Part shown: positions 49,483 to 61,080 of the stretch, piece by piece
Numbering within the stretch: the stretch's first letter is position 1
Layout of the letters: every line of letters starts with the position of its first letter
Assembly (NCBI RefSeq): GCF_947507565.1
Contig: NC_089175.1
Location: 7,119,733-7,183,732 of the forward strand
Source of the DNA: Oscarella lobularis
Lineage: Eukaryota; Porifera; Homoscleromorpha; Homosclerophorida; Oscarellidae
Direction: 5' to 3'
Length of the DNA stretch: 64,000 nt
The notes under the pieces: model-generated
Databases searched by the model: none
Seen by the model: only the letters and a program-made list of their open reading frames with translations
What the model was told of the DNA's origin: nothing
Made by a program: the position numbers and the translations under genes

Positions 49483-51545
49483 CTAGTACTGTACGCCAGA
49501 ACGTTGCATATAATCGGACGTCAATCGCAAAAACGTTGGCCTTGTGTCGGGGACCGAAGTCCAACAGCGAAGCATAACGTCGTATCTACGTTCAAAAAGG
49601 TTCCTTATTGCTTAGTAACACGTTAGTCGTTCATACAATTTTTCAGAACAGTTTCTCGGTTTGCTCATTCGATAGCCCGATTTTCCGGTAAGCAATTCGA
49701 ACAGCTTTTCGACGGGCACTCCCGGATAGGGAGTTCCACCTAGGGTCGCGATTTCCCATAGAATTATTCCGTAGGACCAGCTAGAAATAGGGTCTTTCGT
49801 GCAGGACCAAGTCATTCCCAACCCCACTTTGTTACTTACACGTCGCTATATTCGCTATACGTTCGATATAAGAGCACTTCCGGCGCACACCACCGAAACG
49901 GAATAACTCCACCCTAAGAACAAATTGCATTAGACTTTGAAAATGTGGAGATATCTTGTTGGTATCGACGTACACGCGACGTTTTTCGGTAGTAGGCAGC
50001 CGATTTGAGATCCTTAGCGAGCCCAAAGTCGGATATCTTTAGTCGTTGTCCAGTGCAAACAAGAACGTTTCTTGCCGCCAGATCGCGATGAATGCACTAT
50101 GTAGTTCTCTCTCTCGTTATTCCATTCACTCCGCGTGTAATTTTTCTTACTCCTTTGGAGGCGACAAAATTCATTCCTTCGGCGATTTGCTGCGCAAATG
50201 CGAACTGCTTGGCATCGTCGAGTCCAGTGCTTCTCAGTTTGCGCAGATGACAATGTAGGTCACCGAATTTGGCGTACTCCATTACGATTTTACTCACGCC
50301 TATAAATATGAATTGAGCCGCCATATGCGTGATTTTCCCCATGCAGTCTCACATTTCTCCTCTATACAATATCCATAAACTAGAATGACGTTATCGTGCT
50401 GACCGAGATTGACTATGATTTCGGCTTCCTTTCGAAGTTCCTCCACGTCGACGCCTTCTCTGTCTAAACCGGAAAAACAAATGACGCTTAGTTAGTACTT
50501 TGATTCGATGTGTTTACCTCTGAGCATTTTTATTGCGATTCGCTTGTCATAAATTTCTCCCTGCTGACTCGTAGTTCTTAGTTTTCCCTCAGTCACCGTG
50601 CCGAATTGACCTTCTCCTGAGTTACGGTATAGCTCTTCCTTGCATGCTTTCTTACGAGTGCGTTTACTTTACCTAGAGATTTTCCGACTGAAAGGCAGTC
50701 AATTGGAATGATTTTGTTTCCGTTCCATATTTTCTGCTCTTTGACGTCGAGAAGATCGGTCAAATTGTCCGTGCTCTTGTCCAAAGACGCGTCGCTTGTA
50801 AATCGCTTTCGTTTCAACGCCAGTGTAACAGCGGCTGCAACACCAATAAAGACAGCGGCAATAACGCAAACAGTAGCAGAAATAATTGCAGTTTGACGAG
50901 AAGTGAAAGTCGCAGACGATACGTTTTGAAAAGACGTTGAATTCAAAGAGGAATGGTTTGTTGTAGGAGCAGTGGAACCATAAAGGCTCATAGACTTGGG
51001 CGTCTCCTTTGTCGTCGTTTTTGTCTTCGTCAATATCGTCGTCGACGTTGTTTCGGTTGCGTTAATATTATTCGCATTCGTAGTCGGACTGTCAATGACG
51101 ATGGTCACTGTGCAACAATTCGTGGGATGTAGCAAATCCTCAAGATTGCAATGAAATTGTCGTCGACGTTGGGATTTTTTGAAAGAGGCGCTCCTAATTT
51201 TTAGTTTACGAGTGAGTTTCGATACGTAGGTCCAGCAAGTGTCATCATCGTTTCGGCTCGGATTGCACGATTCAATATTATGATTAGCAGTAGTTTTCCA
51301 GGTAAGTCCGTCACCGTCGAGTCGAGGTCTATGGCAAGTGACGTCGACGACGTCTCCTCTTCTTACGGAAATGAACTCTTTGGTGCTTCGAGTTGTCTTT
51401 CCCATAACGTCGCGCTGGCAGTAACACTCTGTCAGACAAAACCTGTGAGGCCATGTTGTCTTTTGATTGTATAGCTTACGTATATACCGTATGTTTGTAC
51501 GACTCTGGAGCCGATTGAGAGGATGAAATAACCTATAGGCGTCAT
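49483..51545 (-). CDS. Receptor tyrosine kinase with one Ig-like domain
   Basis: Start ATG at 51545 (signal [16 protein letters not shown]), exon 1 51488-51545, exon 2 50673-51428, then short kinase exons. Ectodomain: Ig-like ([32 protein letters not shown]), then a Thr/Ser-rich stalk, then a span ([20 protein letters not shown]). Kinase: GEGQFGTV loop, RIAIKMLR lysine, KEAEII helix C, HRDLAARN catalytic loop, ISDFGLAKD, activation-loop [23 protein letters not shown]. The last exon follows an intron that begins GTGTTACTAAG, and gives [18 protein letters not shown], completing subdomain XI; stop at 49483. All catalytic residues are present, so it should be an active [11 protein letters not shown] and the YY activation loop place it with metazoan RTKs. 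The Ig-like plus Ser/Thr-rich ectodomain recalls the sponge Geodia receptor kinase. Confidence 0.85.
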
Positions 51546-51689
51546 AGGATTTGTACCGCACGCAGTCGCTTATAGTTCCCATGCAGTCTAACCTATGCAG
51601 AATTTGAGAGAAAAAATTTGCATGGTTTGTCTTAGTGACGAGTTTGATGTCGAATGAATGGCTCCTGACGGGCCCCATCATATGTAGTG

Positions 51690-52845
51690 CATGTTGTGCG
51701 GCGACCCTATGAACTTTGTTGTATACGTCTGGCTTCTAAATGCATATCCTGGCGGCAATTGCATGGGTCAAAGGTGGACTACTGCCCTACACATCTCTGC
51801 TTGCACTGGCTTCATCCCGGGCCATATGGAGAGCTTTTGAGTCATATATTCGATTTGAATTTCTCAATGCCGCCGATTAAGAGCCGCTGTTTTTGCCGAA
51901 AGGAACGTTTTCTGTCTGTTTTTGTTCTTTCTCTCGTTCAGTTGAAATGGAACGCGGAGACCAACCGGATGACGCTGACGAAATGCATTGCTCATCGTTT
52001 CCTCTCTTAATCTAATGCACTTAATTAATTCCGATCAGTTCAGAAAGCGGCGCAAATAATAGGAGATACGTACGTGAGGCGGAGAAACCGTTCGAAAAGG
52101 CTAGTATCTTAATTCATACGTTTACGTTATGTGCGAGACAAACGATTGTCTTCCGTCTGACGCAAGGTTGTCATGCCGACTCGGCTCACAAAGGAACGAA
52201 GGTTACGTCATACTGCATCTCCAATGTAAATCGTTCCATTATTAGATTTGTTTCTATGTGCGCTGCTGCTGCGCAACAATCCTACGAGCGTCCGTTCTGG
52301 AACTGAAACTAAACTGCCGGTTCACGACGTCACGGATGGTACAAAAAATTATGATGCCATTTCTGACCTACAACCCGGATAAGCTATAGCTAGGAAAAAC
52401 AACGTCGGTCTCCCGAAGGAAATGCGGCTGTTTGGTGTCGACAATGAACTCGTTTGAATGAGCAAGAATCGAAATTGCTTTCAGATTGCGGTAAGTTAGA
52501 GCCTAAAATCACTCTTTCGACTAAGAACTATCGTGCATCGACACGCCCTTTTGTCAACAGAATACTTGTAGGCACTCAAAATGAAATATAGTCTTGAAGC
52601 CGCAAAATGTTCACAGGGGGTACGATACCATGTACAATTCGCAGTTCATGCGTCTATATACCTTTCCAATCCTTGAACTGCATGCAAGGATTGTTTTTAG
52701 CTAAGCAGCCTATAAGCTCCCTATACTCTAAGTCGTTTTGTCTAGCTAGAGTATGGCTAGAGAGCATTTTTGTCAGCAAAAGTAATTCTGATTACTTCGA
52801 AATTCCCACACAGACACATAAATATTCGGAAGTTTTATTTAGCTA
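51690..52845. other. Upstream region of the receptor kinase; duplicate of 44.78-45.96 kb
   Basis: Shares long stretches with 44780-45930, such as GTATACGTCTGGCTTC, GGTTCACTTGAAATGGA/GTTCAGTTGAAATGGA and GTTCAGAAAGCGGCGCA. It contains a 3'-flank module at 52370-52610 with no plus-strand gene before it. Confidence 0.55.
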
Positions 52846-52847
52846 TA

Positions 52848-54878
52848 CAGTCGGACCTCGTTAATCCGGTATCTTTTGTCAAAGAAGTTTTTGCCGGATT
52901 AGAGAGGGTGCCGGTTTAGTGAAATTTTTATTTGAAACGTTGCATGTTTATTAGATTAGCTACTGTAACGTCATAGTTAGTCAACAGAGAAGTAAGATGT
53001 AATTTTGGTTTGAACCTGAGGAGAAAATCGCCGAACTTCAGCAACTCGTCTAAAGAGCATCTTCGCGCAGTCGTAATCCTTCTCATTAAAGCCAGGGTGC
53101 TCTTCAATGCAAAAAAGAACATCTTCTAGTGCTTTTCTAGCGTCACACAGAGTCACATGTCGCAAGAGATCGCTGCCGCCTTCGGGTTCGTCGTCGCTTT
53201 CGTCGATTTCGGTCGGCTGAATAACATTTAGAATGAAGTCGTCGGTAACTTCTTCTGTAGTGGCAACATCATCGTCTAGCGCTAAGAATTCTTCAGCACT
53301 AAGCATTGTTTCGTTTACAGGCGAAAATTCTTCAATAGCTTTTTGCAAATCTTCAATACCACAAGTAGGGTCATCGTCATCTTCGCCATGCTCGGGCTCA
53401 TCATCGGATGCTTGTGGAATTATTCCTGTGTGACGGAAGCAGTTGGCTATTGTTGAAGCCTTTACAGACTGCCAGGCGCTCCTAGTAAAATATATTGCTT
53501 GCTTCACGTTTATCCTAGAAAATTCCTTGCCGTCGTCAATTTCGTCAATGTAGTGCCTGGTACAGAAATAAAAGATTACCGGTATTCAGTGTCTTGAGAA
53601 AGACTTTGTAAACCAGTTACCTCATTAGCATTGTCTTGTAGTGAACTTTAAAATTCTGAATTATTCCAGCATCCAACGGCTGCAGATGAGACGTTGTTGC
53701 AGGCGGAAGGAATTCTAGTGTTGTATTGCTTAGTGAGATATCCTTGTAACTATGACTTGAAGCGTTGTCTAAAAGAAGCAAAACGTTGCGATTTTTGGCT
53801 TTCATTTGGCGGTCAAATTCAAGAAGAAAGTCGCGAAAAAGGAGAGCCGTCATCCAAGCTTTCTTGTTGTGACGGTAAGTGACAAGTTTTTGAACATCAA
53901 ACTTAGAAGGAAAACAACGCGGTTTTGCAGATTTTCCGATAACGAATGGTTTCAATTTGTGTGATCCGTCAGCATTAGTACATAAGGCAATAGTGATTCG
54001 GTCTTTGCATCTTTTAGTGCCGAGAACCGGCCCAATAGCTAGGGTCTTATTCGGTTCCAAACGATAAAACAAACCCGTTTCATCAAAATTGTAAACATCA
54101 CTAGGATGATAGTGGCGTACTATCTCTCGCAAATGTTCTCTTCCCTTTTCAACACGCTGCGTGTCGACTCCTCCTGCTTCCCCGTGACGCACCTGCATTT
54201 TAATCCCGTAGCGCTTTTTGAATTTTTCTAACCACCCTCTTGAATAGCAAAAATCATTAGGTAAATTAAGCTCTCTTCCAAAACACTTGGCCTTTTCACG
54301 AAGAATTTCGTCACTAATGGGAACACGACGGGATTCCTTATCAGAAAACCACATGAAAAGCGCCTTTTCCATGTCTTCATGCTTTGCAGCACGAAGTCGC
54401 TTTGAGGAAGGCTCTGACGTCAAGCTAGCTACGGACAGCCACTTATCTTTTTCACGAAGGATGTCTCCCACTGTTGATCTCCCTATTTTGAAGCCGTGAC
54501 GACGTCCAATCTCCGCCGCAACGTACTCCTGTGACTTTCCTGGATGATCTTCTTTGAATTGGCAAATTTCCTTTTTCACAGAGAAGGAGACATCCGTTCG
54601 CGATCGCTTCCTTTGGCGTACAGAAGACATCACCCGTTAAACACGTTCTGTGCACGTGGCCTGCTAACGCGCGCAGACAATAAAAAAAGCAGCCGGATTA
54701 ACAAAGCTGTAAGCAGAGGATATTCACCGTTTTGAGCTACAAAAATGCCGCCGGAGACGGAACGCGAAGGCCGGATTAGAGCATGCAAAATGTAAAGAAA
54801 ACCGTTCGTTTCTTTTAGAACCTTGCCGGATACTGAAGATGCCGGATTAGTGAAGACCGGATTAACGAGGTCCGACTG
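52848..54878 (-). mobile_element. Complete Tigger/pogo-type DNA transposon
   Basis: Perfect 22-bp terminal inverted repeats at 52848-52869 and 54857-54878 (beginning CAGTCGGACCTCGTTAAT), flanked by a TA target duplication at 52846-52847 and 54879-54880. It is 2031 bp long with one transposase gene on the minus strand. The homologous unit at 45911-45930 has the unoccupied site with a single TA at 45921-45922. Intact ends and gene suggest recent movement. Confidence 0.93.
52977..54630 (-). CDS. Tigger/pogo transposase (CENP-B-like HTH plus DDE domain)
   Basis: Start ATG at 54630 inside the element. Two exons: 53621-54630 and 52977-53556, with a 64-bp intron that keeps phase. The N-terminus has a CENP-B-type helix-turn-helix (KKEICQFKEDHPGKSQ, IGRSTVGDIL) and a second HTH with YSRGWLEKFKKRYGIK. 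The DDE domain has YNFDETGLFY, LLLLDNASSH and LQPLDAGIIQNFK, giving the three catalytic Asp residues (DDD as in Tigger). The acidic C-terminal tail is typical of Tigger proteins. No stop or frameshift seen, so it is probably functional. Cut-and-paste transposition into TA. Confidence 0.9.
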
Positions 54879-54925
54879 TAATTGTATCTGGTACCGAACA
54901 GCAAAACCTGACCTCTTAAAACGCA

Positions 54926-55758
54926 TTATTTACTTGATATAGCGGTTTTCTCGGTAATGCGATTTTCGAATCCCGAGCAGCTATTCGTAGGGCATTCTCG
55001 TACAAGAAATCGCTTCCGTTTCAATGTCAATATAACGAAAACACCAACACCAATAAGAAGCGCAGCAATGACGCACACCGTAGCAGAAATAGTCACAGCG
55101 GCTTGACGACAAGTAAAACTTCCTGACTCAGACGATACGTTGTGAAATGCAGTAAAATTGAAATAGGAATGGGTCGTAGTAGTAGAGGTGGCAGTAGGAC
55201 TATCGGTCGTAGGGTTAGGCCTTCCTTGTTGTGGAGTCACTGTCATCATTGTCGTCGCTGTCTCCGTGGGATAATTAGTAGTATTTGTATTATTTGTATT
55301 TGTCTGGATGTCAATGTTTACAACGCAGCATTCCGTGGGAAAAAAATATCCTCGAGAATGCAAGCGAATTGACTTTGAGACGCGTCGATCGAAGCGCTCT
55401 TGATTGTTAAGAGACGAGTGAGTTTCGATACGTACGTCCAGCAAGTTGAGGCGACGTCTCGGTTCGAATTGCATAATTCAATGTTTTTATTAGCGGTAGT
55501 TTCCCAAGTAAGCCCGTCACCGTCGAGTCGAGGTCTATGACAAGTGACATGGACGATGTCTCCTCTCCTTACGGAAATGGACTCGTTTGTGATACGAATT
55601 GTCTTTCCCATAACGTTGCGCAGGCAGTAACACTCTGTCGGAGAGAACTGTCGTTATATATACAAGGCATATTTCTTCTAATAGTTGTCGCGAGCTTACC
55701 GTAACTTTGTACTGATGGAGAGAAGAAGATAACCTATAGGCGACGGAGGCTGCTGCAT
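54926..55758 (-). pseudogene. Kinase-less Ig-like receptor (receptor D), frameshifted
   Basis: Close relative of receptor B. Exon 2 (54926-55634) encodes CYCLRNVMGKT, an Ig-like domain ([33 protein letters not shown]), a Thr-rich stalk, a span ([20 protein letters not shown]) and a tail. A run of seven T (55340-55346 on the plus strand as A) has one base too many relative to B, so the frame breaks after LEDIFFP and continues in another frame. In exon 1 (from the ATG at 55758) the conserved start position is CCG, and the exon is 11 bases shorter, which upsets the phase. A sequencing error could explain the homopolymer shift but not the exon-1 changes. Confidence 0.65.
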
Positions 55759-55759
55759 A

Positions 55760-57210
55760 TGTATGCTATCACTAGCTCCCAAGTCCTACCTATGCCCAAA
55801 ATGAGAGAGGTGAAGTCCATGGTTTGTCCGTAGTGAGAATGGCTCGCTATAGAATGCCTGATGGGCTCGCTTTTACTGACTAAAGTACTGTGCATCCTGC
55901 GAAAGCTTAGTTCCCGGTTGCATAATCTCAAGTCTGGTTTCAGATGTTTTGAATATACGCAACGCGTACGCATATCCTGTCGGGGTGACGTTACGCGCAA
56001 TAGTCGTAAACTAAAGGACTCTCTCTCAATACATGTACCACGCATTGAGAGCGGCCGTCTGAACGAAAAAAGAACGCGTTTGCTCGATTTTTCTCTAGTC
56101 GTTCAGTTGACCTGCTTGAAACGGCCGGAGACCGAAAATACTTGAGATGCGAAAATTCTAAGGATGCCATATACACGTGTAGTAACTGTAGAGCGATCGT
56201 CCAGTGCTAAGAAAAGCGCTTGCACCATCTTCTATCCGTTGCAATTACGTCACGTTTCTGCATCTAGTTTCCGAGGGAAAGACGTCATGCAATGACGTCT
56301 ACTGCATGACGTCTACGTGTATTGCTAGAATTCGTATAGGAAACCTGAGCTGCGAGGATCGACGTTGAGAATAATGGTATTTTTTCGAAGCTAGCTATCG
56401 TTGAGCTATGCAAAACATAGATTTGATTTTGTTTGGCTTTAAAAGCACGTAGGTTGAAAAAAGCGAGCGATTTTATTTAATTAATTAGGCTCGGCGGAAG
56501 TTACCTCGATGCTGAGGAAATATTGAAATACGTTTTCTTGATCCAGCGAAGAGCAGACGTTCATCTTTGATTAGGCCGGATTGTTCATCCAACTCTCCGG
56601 CCGCAGCCGGTGTCGTCAAAAAGAAGTTTGATACACAATACCTTGAAAATAAAAAAAAAGATGAAAATTAATAGACCAAGCGAATTAGGACGTTTGATCA
56701 CAGCCAATTTCGGATCAGAACAATGCAGTTCACGATTCACTAAAATCCCATTGTGACGAACCACGAAATTTTGATACGATTCATGGGGCCCCCGTTTCCT
56801 CAACAGATGTGCATTTCAGATGATAAAGTAGGTCTTGGGTGCCTCTAACTGTGACGTATCTCAAATTATTGATCCGATTATGGGGCACTATATACACTGA
56901 CGTCGAATATGTGAAGGAGTGTATGGCAAAATTGCTATAGCCTCAAGTGGGGTTCTAGCCTCAAGTGGGGTTCTAGTAGAACATTCATGCAGTCTGACAT
57001 ACTATAATAAGAGTGCTGATTACTGCATTACTCTGCTCTTTCCTCTTTCTCTTACATAGACTAACGTTTTCTCTACGATCGCCAACATCTTGAAAGTCGA
57101 ATCTTCTCCACGCGCTTCTGCTCCGGTCGCTTTCGATCGTTCGATAGCGAGCGCTTGGCAGAGGACGCCGCCCGGCGCGTAATTGGCGAAGAGAGTCGCC
57201 GGAATTCGCG
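55760..57210. other. Upstream region of receptor D; no gene supported
   Basis: Matches 46800-47450, with GCATATCCTGTCGGGGTGAC, GGCCGGAGACCG and a cluster of GACGTCA-type sites at about 56248-56315. An 18-bp unit CCTCAAGTGGGGTTCTAG is doubled at about 56941-56976. Confidence 0.5.
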
Positions 57211-57957
57211 TTATTCTCTTTTCCGAGCGAGTTCTGTGAAACGGAGGGTTAGATATCGATCTTGCGAAGCTCGGGCTACCTCTTGGAGTTGCATTAGCTC
57301 ATGGACGAGCGTTGCTAGAGCTTTGCTTGTCAAATCTGGTGAAATAGAACGATTGAAAAGTTTTACCGCACGCTACGCTAATGGAACATGTCCCTGATGT
57401 CCAGTATGTTACGTTGGCCCATTCTTGCGAGTACCGTTGGGTCAGAAAGGTTTCTAGCAGCCTTTCAGTCGTCTCATTATTCAGTGTAAACGAAGACGAA
57501 TAACCTACTGTAGTTTGAGGTAAGCTGGCACATTCTAGCGCGAGTTCACGTGCCCTAGCAGCTTGGAACGCTCGATTTCGCACTTTTCGACGCGGCACGA
57601 GACCTTGCGCTTCCTTGTATTGATCCGTGCCCACATCTAGCTGAGGTTAATAATAGTAGTTAGACGCTAGAGTCCATGGGATTAGCTAAAGGAATTAATT
57701 AAACTTTTTTAAGTCTTTTATTCGTTTTTATTAACAAAGAGTTGCGGTTTGAAATTCTTGTGCGGATGTACTATCAGTTCCCTTTACGAACCTCCTATTG
57801 GCGATAATTGAGTGACACGCTCTCCGAAAGGGAGTGGGGTCGTTAAGTCCTGCTTACGACACGCGATTATTCGCCTCGTACATACTATTCTTCCGCGTTT
57901 ACCTATGCACTCTAAGCGCTGCACTTTTAATATTTCGGCTTTCGAAGACGCTTTCAT
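57211..57957 (-). CDS. Small three-exon gene, unrecognised
   Basis: Exon 1 57792-57957 (MKASSKAEILKVQRLECIG...), exon 2 57367-57636 and exon 3 57211-57335, with introns of 155 and 31 bp. The phases agree (1 and 1), giving about 186 residues: soluble, rich in Arg and Leu, and ending LMQLQEVARASQDRYLTLRF followed by a short basic tail. It has a helical, coiled-coil-like C-terminus. The donor of exon 1 is weak (GTTCGT). I do not recognise the family, and it does not look like a member of the Ig-like cluster around it. Confidence 0.45.
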
Positions 57958-58140
57958 GCCGTCGTAGTATTAGAAAGCGCTTTTGACGCGCTTGGTATTG
58001 ATCGGTCAGATGCATTTTTTGTGCGGTGGGAACAGCGTCTTCTAATGATGATGATGACGATGATGACGGTGTCTAGAATGTCGTCAGCTAAATCATAGTG
58101 GCAGTGGTTAAAGCATTGTGGCCGCCACATAGTTTAGACA

Positions 58141-58300
58141 CAACGCAGCTAGCCGTCTGGAAATCCTTAGCAAGTCCTAAATTAGCTATTTCATTAGTCG
58201 GTTTTCCTGTGCAGAATGTTTCTCATTTCCTGATTTCGGTGATCAAACGCACTAGAGAGAATCAGAGTCTGCACGCGTGCATGTTGATACACCGCATACT
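58141..58300 (-). pseudogene. Tyrosine-kinase pseudogene fragment
   Basis: On the minus strand this aligns base by base with the catalytic-loop and DFG exon of the kinase gene at 49.5-51.5 kb. TAGTGCGTTTGATCACC corresponds to the HRD region, GAAACATTCTG to the RN-x-L region, and CTTGCTAAGGATTTCC to GLAKD. A small deletion and base changes (DFG read as NLG, loss of HRD) make it inactive. It shows that a further receptor kinase once stood here. Confidence 0.6.
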
Positions 58301-58778
58301 TTGCATGCCATTCAAAGGAAGTGATTACAGCGTTCCCTGTCCTTCAAAGACAATGTAAGTTTCCAACGGTCCGATGCGTGGTTCACATTCAATTTGAGAC
58401 GCACAAGAAAGCAGACACACCTTCTGAGGAATCAGTGACACCTACTACTAAACTAGTAAGTGAGTCTTTGGAGAGGGTCCTATACTGTACTCCTCCACCC
58501 CGGCGGAGTGATCGCGAACGAACTCGCGGCATCTTCATACCAAGCCTCGTACACGTGAAAAAAATATTTTACTCTCGTTTGACCCTCTACCTGTGTTCAT
58601 CATGATGAGGTATAAATGAGGTGACCTCAGCTTAAAGGTGTTTGTGGAGGCGAACTATGTCTCATCATACTCATTTCTTCCATTCCGTCACCACGTGCTG
58701 ACCGGATCACTTCCTCGAAGACGAGTTAGCAATCGAATATTTGTGAGTCATCGATAGCCGCGTTTCCGCTTTGATTCG

Positions 58779-58785
58779 TATAAAA
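58779..58785 (+). promoter_or_regulatory. TATA box of the secreted Ig-like gene at 58.8 kb
   Basis: TATAAAA in GATTCGTATAAAAGAGCG, 45 bp before the ATG. Confidence 0.6.
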
Positions 58786-58829
58786 GAGCGTTGCTTAGTC
58801 AGCGAAAGGCATAACGCGTGTCGGCGAGA

Positions 58830-59827
58830 ATGTTTACCGTTCAAGCTTCCTTTAGCGTTCTTCTACTACTTCTCGTCTCTTCGTCTTTGTCCCAAGAGAA
58901 ATCCGATCATCAGAGTGAGCGAGTTACAGATACAAATCACGCTCCTAATTAAAATTAATTCGACTTTTAAAAAAAAGGTAAGCGTTTGGCGCGTTCCGAC
59001 TCGTCCATCTGCTATGGTTATACGCACCGCTTACGTTCGTACGACGTGACGCTTGACCCTACTATTGAAGTGGCTGAGCTCAGATGTTGCCATGATCGGT
59101 CGATTATGAATTTGGCGCGTTGGAGAATATTGGGTGGCGACGGCACGAGAGATCAACTTCCGTACTGCTCGACCGACGCTAAGGTCGATTTTTCGTGTTG
59201 GAAATACGTGTCGCGTCTCTCTGTTTGTCTCTTTGTTAATGTGACGAAATTGAGGGAAGTTGGGAAGACGACGTTTCTTTGCGGAACGGAACCCATGTCT
59301 GACAGCGAGTTCACTCTAACAACGAAAGTTCGCGTCACATCTCCAGGTTAATTAATTGGTACTGTATATATTTTTAATTCTAATACGCTATACTAGGATT
59401 ACCCACTCCGACACCGACTACGTTTCACGTTGAGGAACTGAAACCTAAGCTACCAGGTACTGACGTCATTGATTATTACATATACACGTGCGTCAATTTA
59501 GATTTAGATGTATTTGGATCAAGTTGCAACTTGACTGATACTTATGCTTCGAATGATTTGGATAGCCAATGCGAACAAGGAAAGGTTGTCACGTGCTTTG
59601 GAAATGTATCCTCCCTTCTCTGGACTGTCGGAAGAAAGAGTCATCCACGTCGTGTTGCGGAATGTGTGAAAGGGAAATGTCCAGTGGAATCGTGTTGGAA
59701 GGTTTCTGCGAGCGATAACGGCGTTGAACTTCATCTTAGTCGCAAGAGGATGGAGTCGAAGAAAGCGTTCAGATGCGCGGAAGGTGCAGGTTTGAATTTG
59801 TGCTCTTTTAGAGCTGTGTGGGACTAG
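58830..59827 (+). CDS. Secreted protein with two Ig-like domains of the receptor family
   Basis: Four exons in phase: signal exon from 58830 (MFTVQASFSVLLLLLVSSSL), Ig-like exon about 58981-59347, a short Pro/Thr linker exon about 59397-59457 (PTPTPTTF), and an exon about 59502-59827 with the second Ig-like unit. Domain 1 keeps the family signature: C, LARWRI, FSCWKYVSRLS, TTFLCG. Domain 2 has CFGN, SLLWTV, ESCWKVS and FRCAEG. No membrane span, so it is secreted. The shared Cys-Trp signature ties it to the membrane receptors on the opposite strand. It could be a ligand, a soluble competitor or a recognition protein; this is inference. Confidence 0.7.
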
Positions 59828-59939
59828 TAGAGTTCTTGTTGAGTCGTCTTTTTTGTTTCATGTCACTGTTTGTTTTGATGGTTCTCTCACCATATTTGCA
59901 CGAAAGAACTTGCATTTTTCATTGGCAGCATCTCGTCAT

Positions 59940-60240
59940 CTAAAACCCGGATGTCCATCTCTGGCTAGCGCTCGTTTTGACGTTTTCCTGCTGTTTCTGC
60001 GCTTCAAATGAACTTCCTGGCGCTAGAAAACGAATGAGAATTACGATTCTTTACTGATCGCTGTAATTTGGAGCCGAGAATAGCTCTCTTTCGAACAAGA
60101 ACTCTCGTTTAGACTTCTCTCGCAACAGCAAGACACTGGTCGAGCACTCTCTCTATACTCTGAAAAGCCAAGCGAGACGAAGAACGATTCGATGCAGGTA
60201 AAATGTGCATGAGGGCCAAAACGTACCTTTTGTCCACTCC
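59940..60240 (+). repeat. 3'-flank module, copy 4
   Basis: AAAACCCGGATGTCC, then GCGCTAGAAAACGAATGAG, then GATCGCTGTAATTTGGAGCC, then CGATGCAGGTAAAATGTGC; same order as at 44190-44540. Confidence 0.55.
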
Positions 60241-60388
60241 ACTTCGATCGAGACCTATATAAACGAATGTATCACTCACACACACATGTCAAACCTCGAC
60301 GAGCTCACTTGCACTGAGTCTCTCGTGCAATGACCCTGATTGGCCGGGTTCTTTCTGGCTGGAAATAGTGGAAGCCTGCCATTAGTCT

Positions 60389-60438
60389 CAGAGCTATAAA
60401 TAAATACATAAATAAATATTTATTTATTTATAGCTCTG
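60389..60438. other. 18-bp perfect inverted repeat (AT-rich palindrome)
   Basis: CAGAGCTATAAATAAATA at 60389-60406 and its exact reverse complement at 60421-60438, separated by 14 bp. It could form a cruciform or the ends of a short element; no target duplication was found. Confidence 0.75.
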
Positions 60439-60957
60439 GTCAGACTGTGAATGAGGTAATTCGGACGTCGTGCGATCTAAGCGTTACACAAGACCCCATA
60501 CAATCGGTTAATTTAGAGAATACAACCGTGCATGCAGTAGACCGCGCGTGTAGGCGAGGAGGTTTACCCATGCCGCGCCAGTCGCCTCTTCATGCAGCCC
60601 TTTTAGTGCGACCGCGAACCGTAGTGGATATTAGGATAGGAAAGGTCAATTAAGCGACCTAGACCGACGTCGAAGTTCCTGGAGACGTCAGCACACGTTG
60701 TTCCGTTTCTATCGACGAACGATTGCACGTTTCTTCCTTCGCATCCAGAGGAAGTTAACTAATGAGCTAAACGACGTCTTCGCGTTTACACTCCAAGGCG
60801 ATGACTAAAGAAAGCAGTGAGTGTTGATAAGCGATCGAGCCCTGCCCTTGCCACATTTTTTTACTACAAATCGTTTTCCCTGAACTGATGTCGCGTCATC
60901 AGAAATCTGCGTGGGTAGGGTAAACGCTTTCATTCACCCACATCAAATCGGAGTCTC

Positions 60958-61080
60958 TATAAAATGCAGAGGGTAAAATTATCGAGATCTCAATAGCATT
61001 CGTTCGAAATGAAGTTCCTCTTTCGTTCTTCTTCTTCTAATCGGGCGCATATATCTCTTATAATGCTACCACAGATTATC
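60958..61080 (+). pseudogene. Orphan promoter and first exon of a secreted family member
   Basis: TATAAAATGC at 60958, then ATG at 61009 followed by MKFLFRSSSSNRAH, matching the start of the 43-kb gene (MKCLFVLL...) but with the hydrophobic core lost. No later exons follow on this strand before receptor F begins in antisense. Confidence 0.4.

Noticed and set aside
49407-49580. Extension of the small plus-strand gene over the last kinase exon
   Set aside because: The minus-strand reading gives the kinase motif [12 protein letters not shown], far stronger evidence; the plus frame is probably a shadow.
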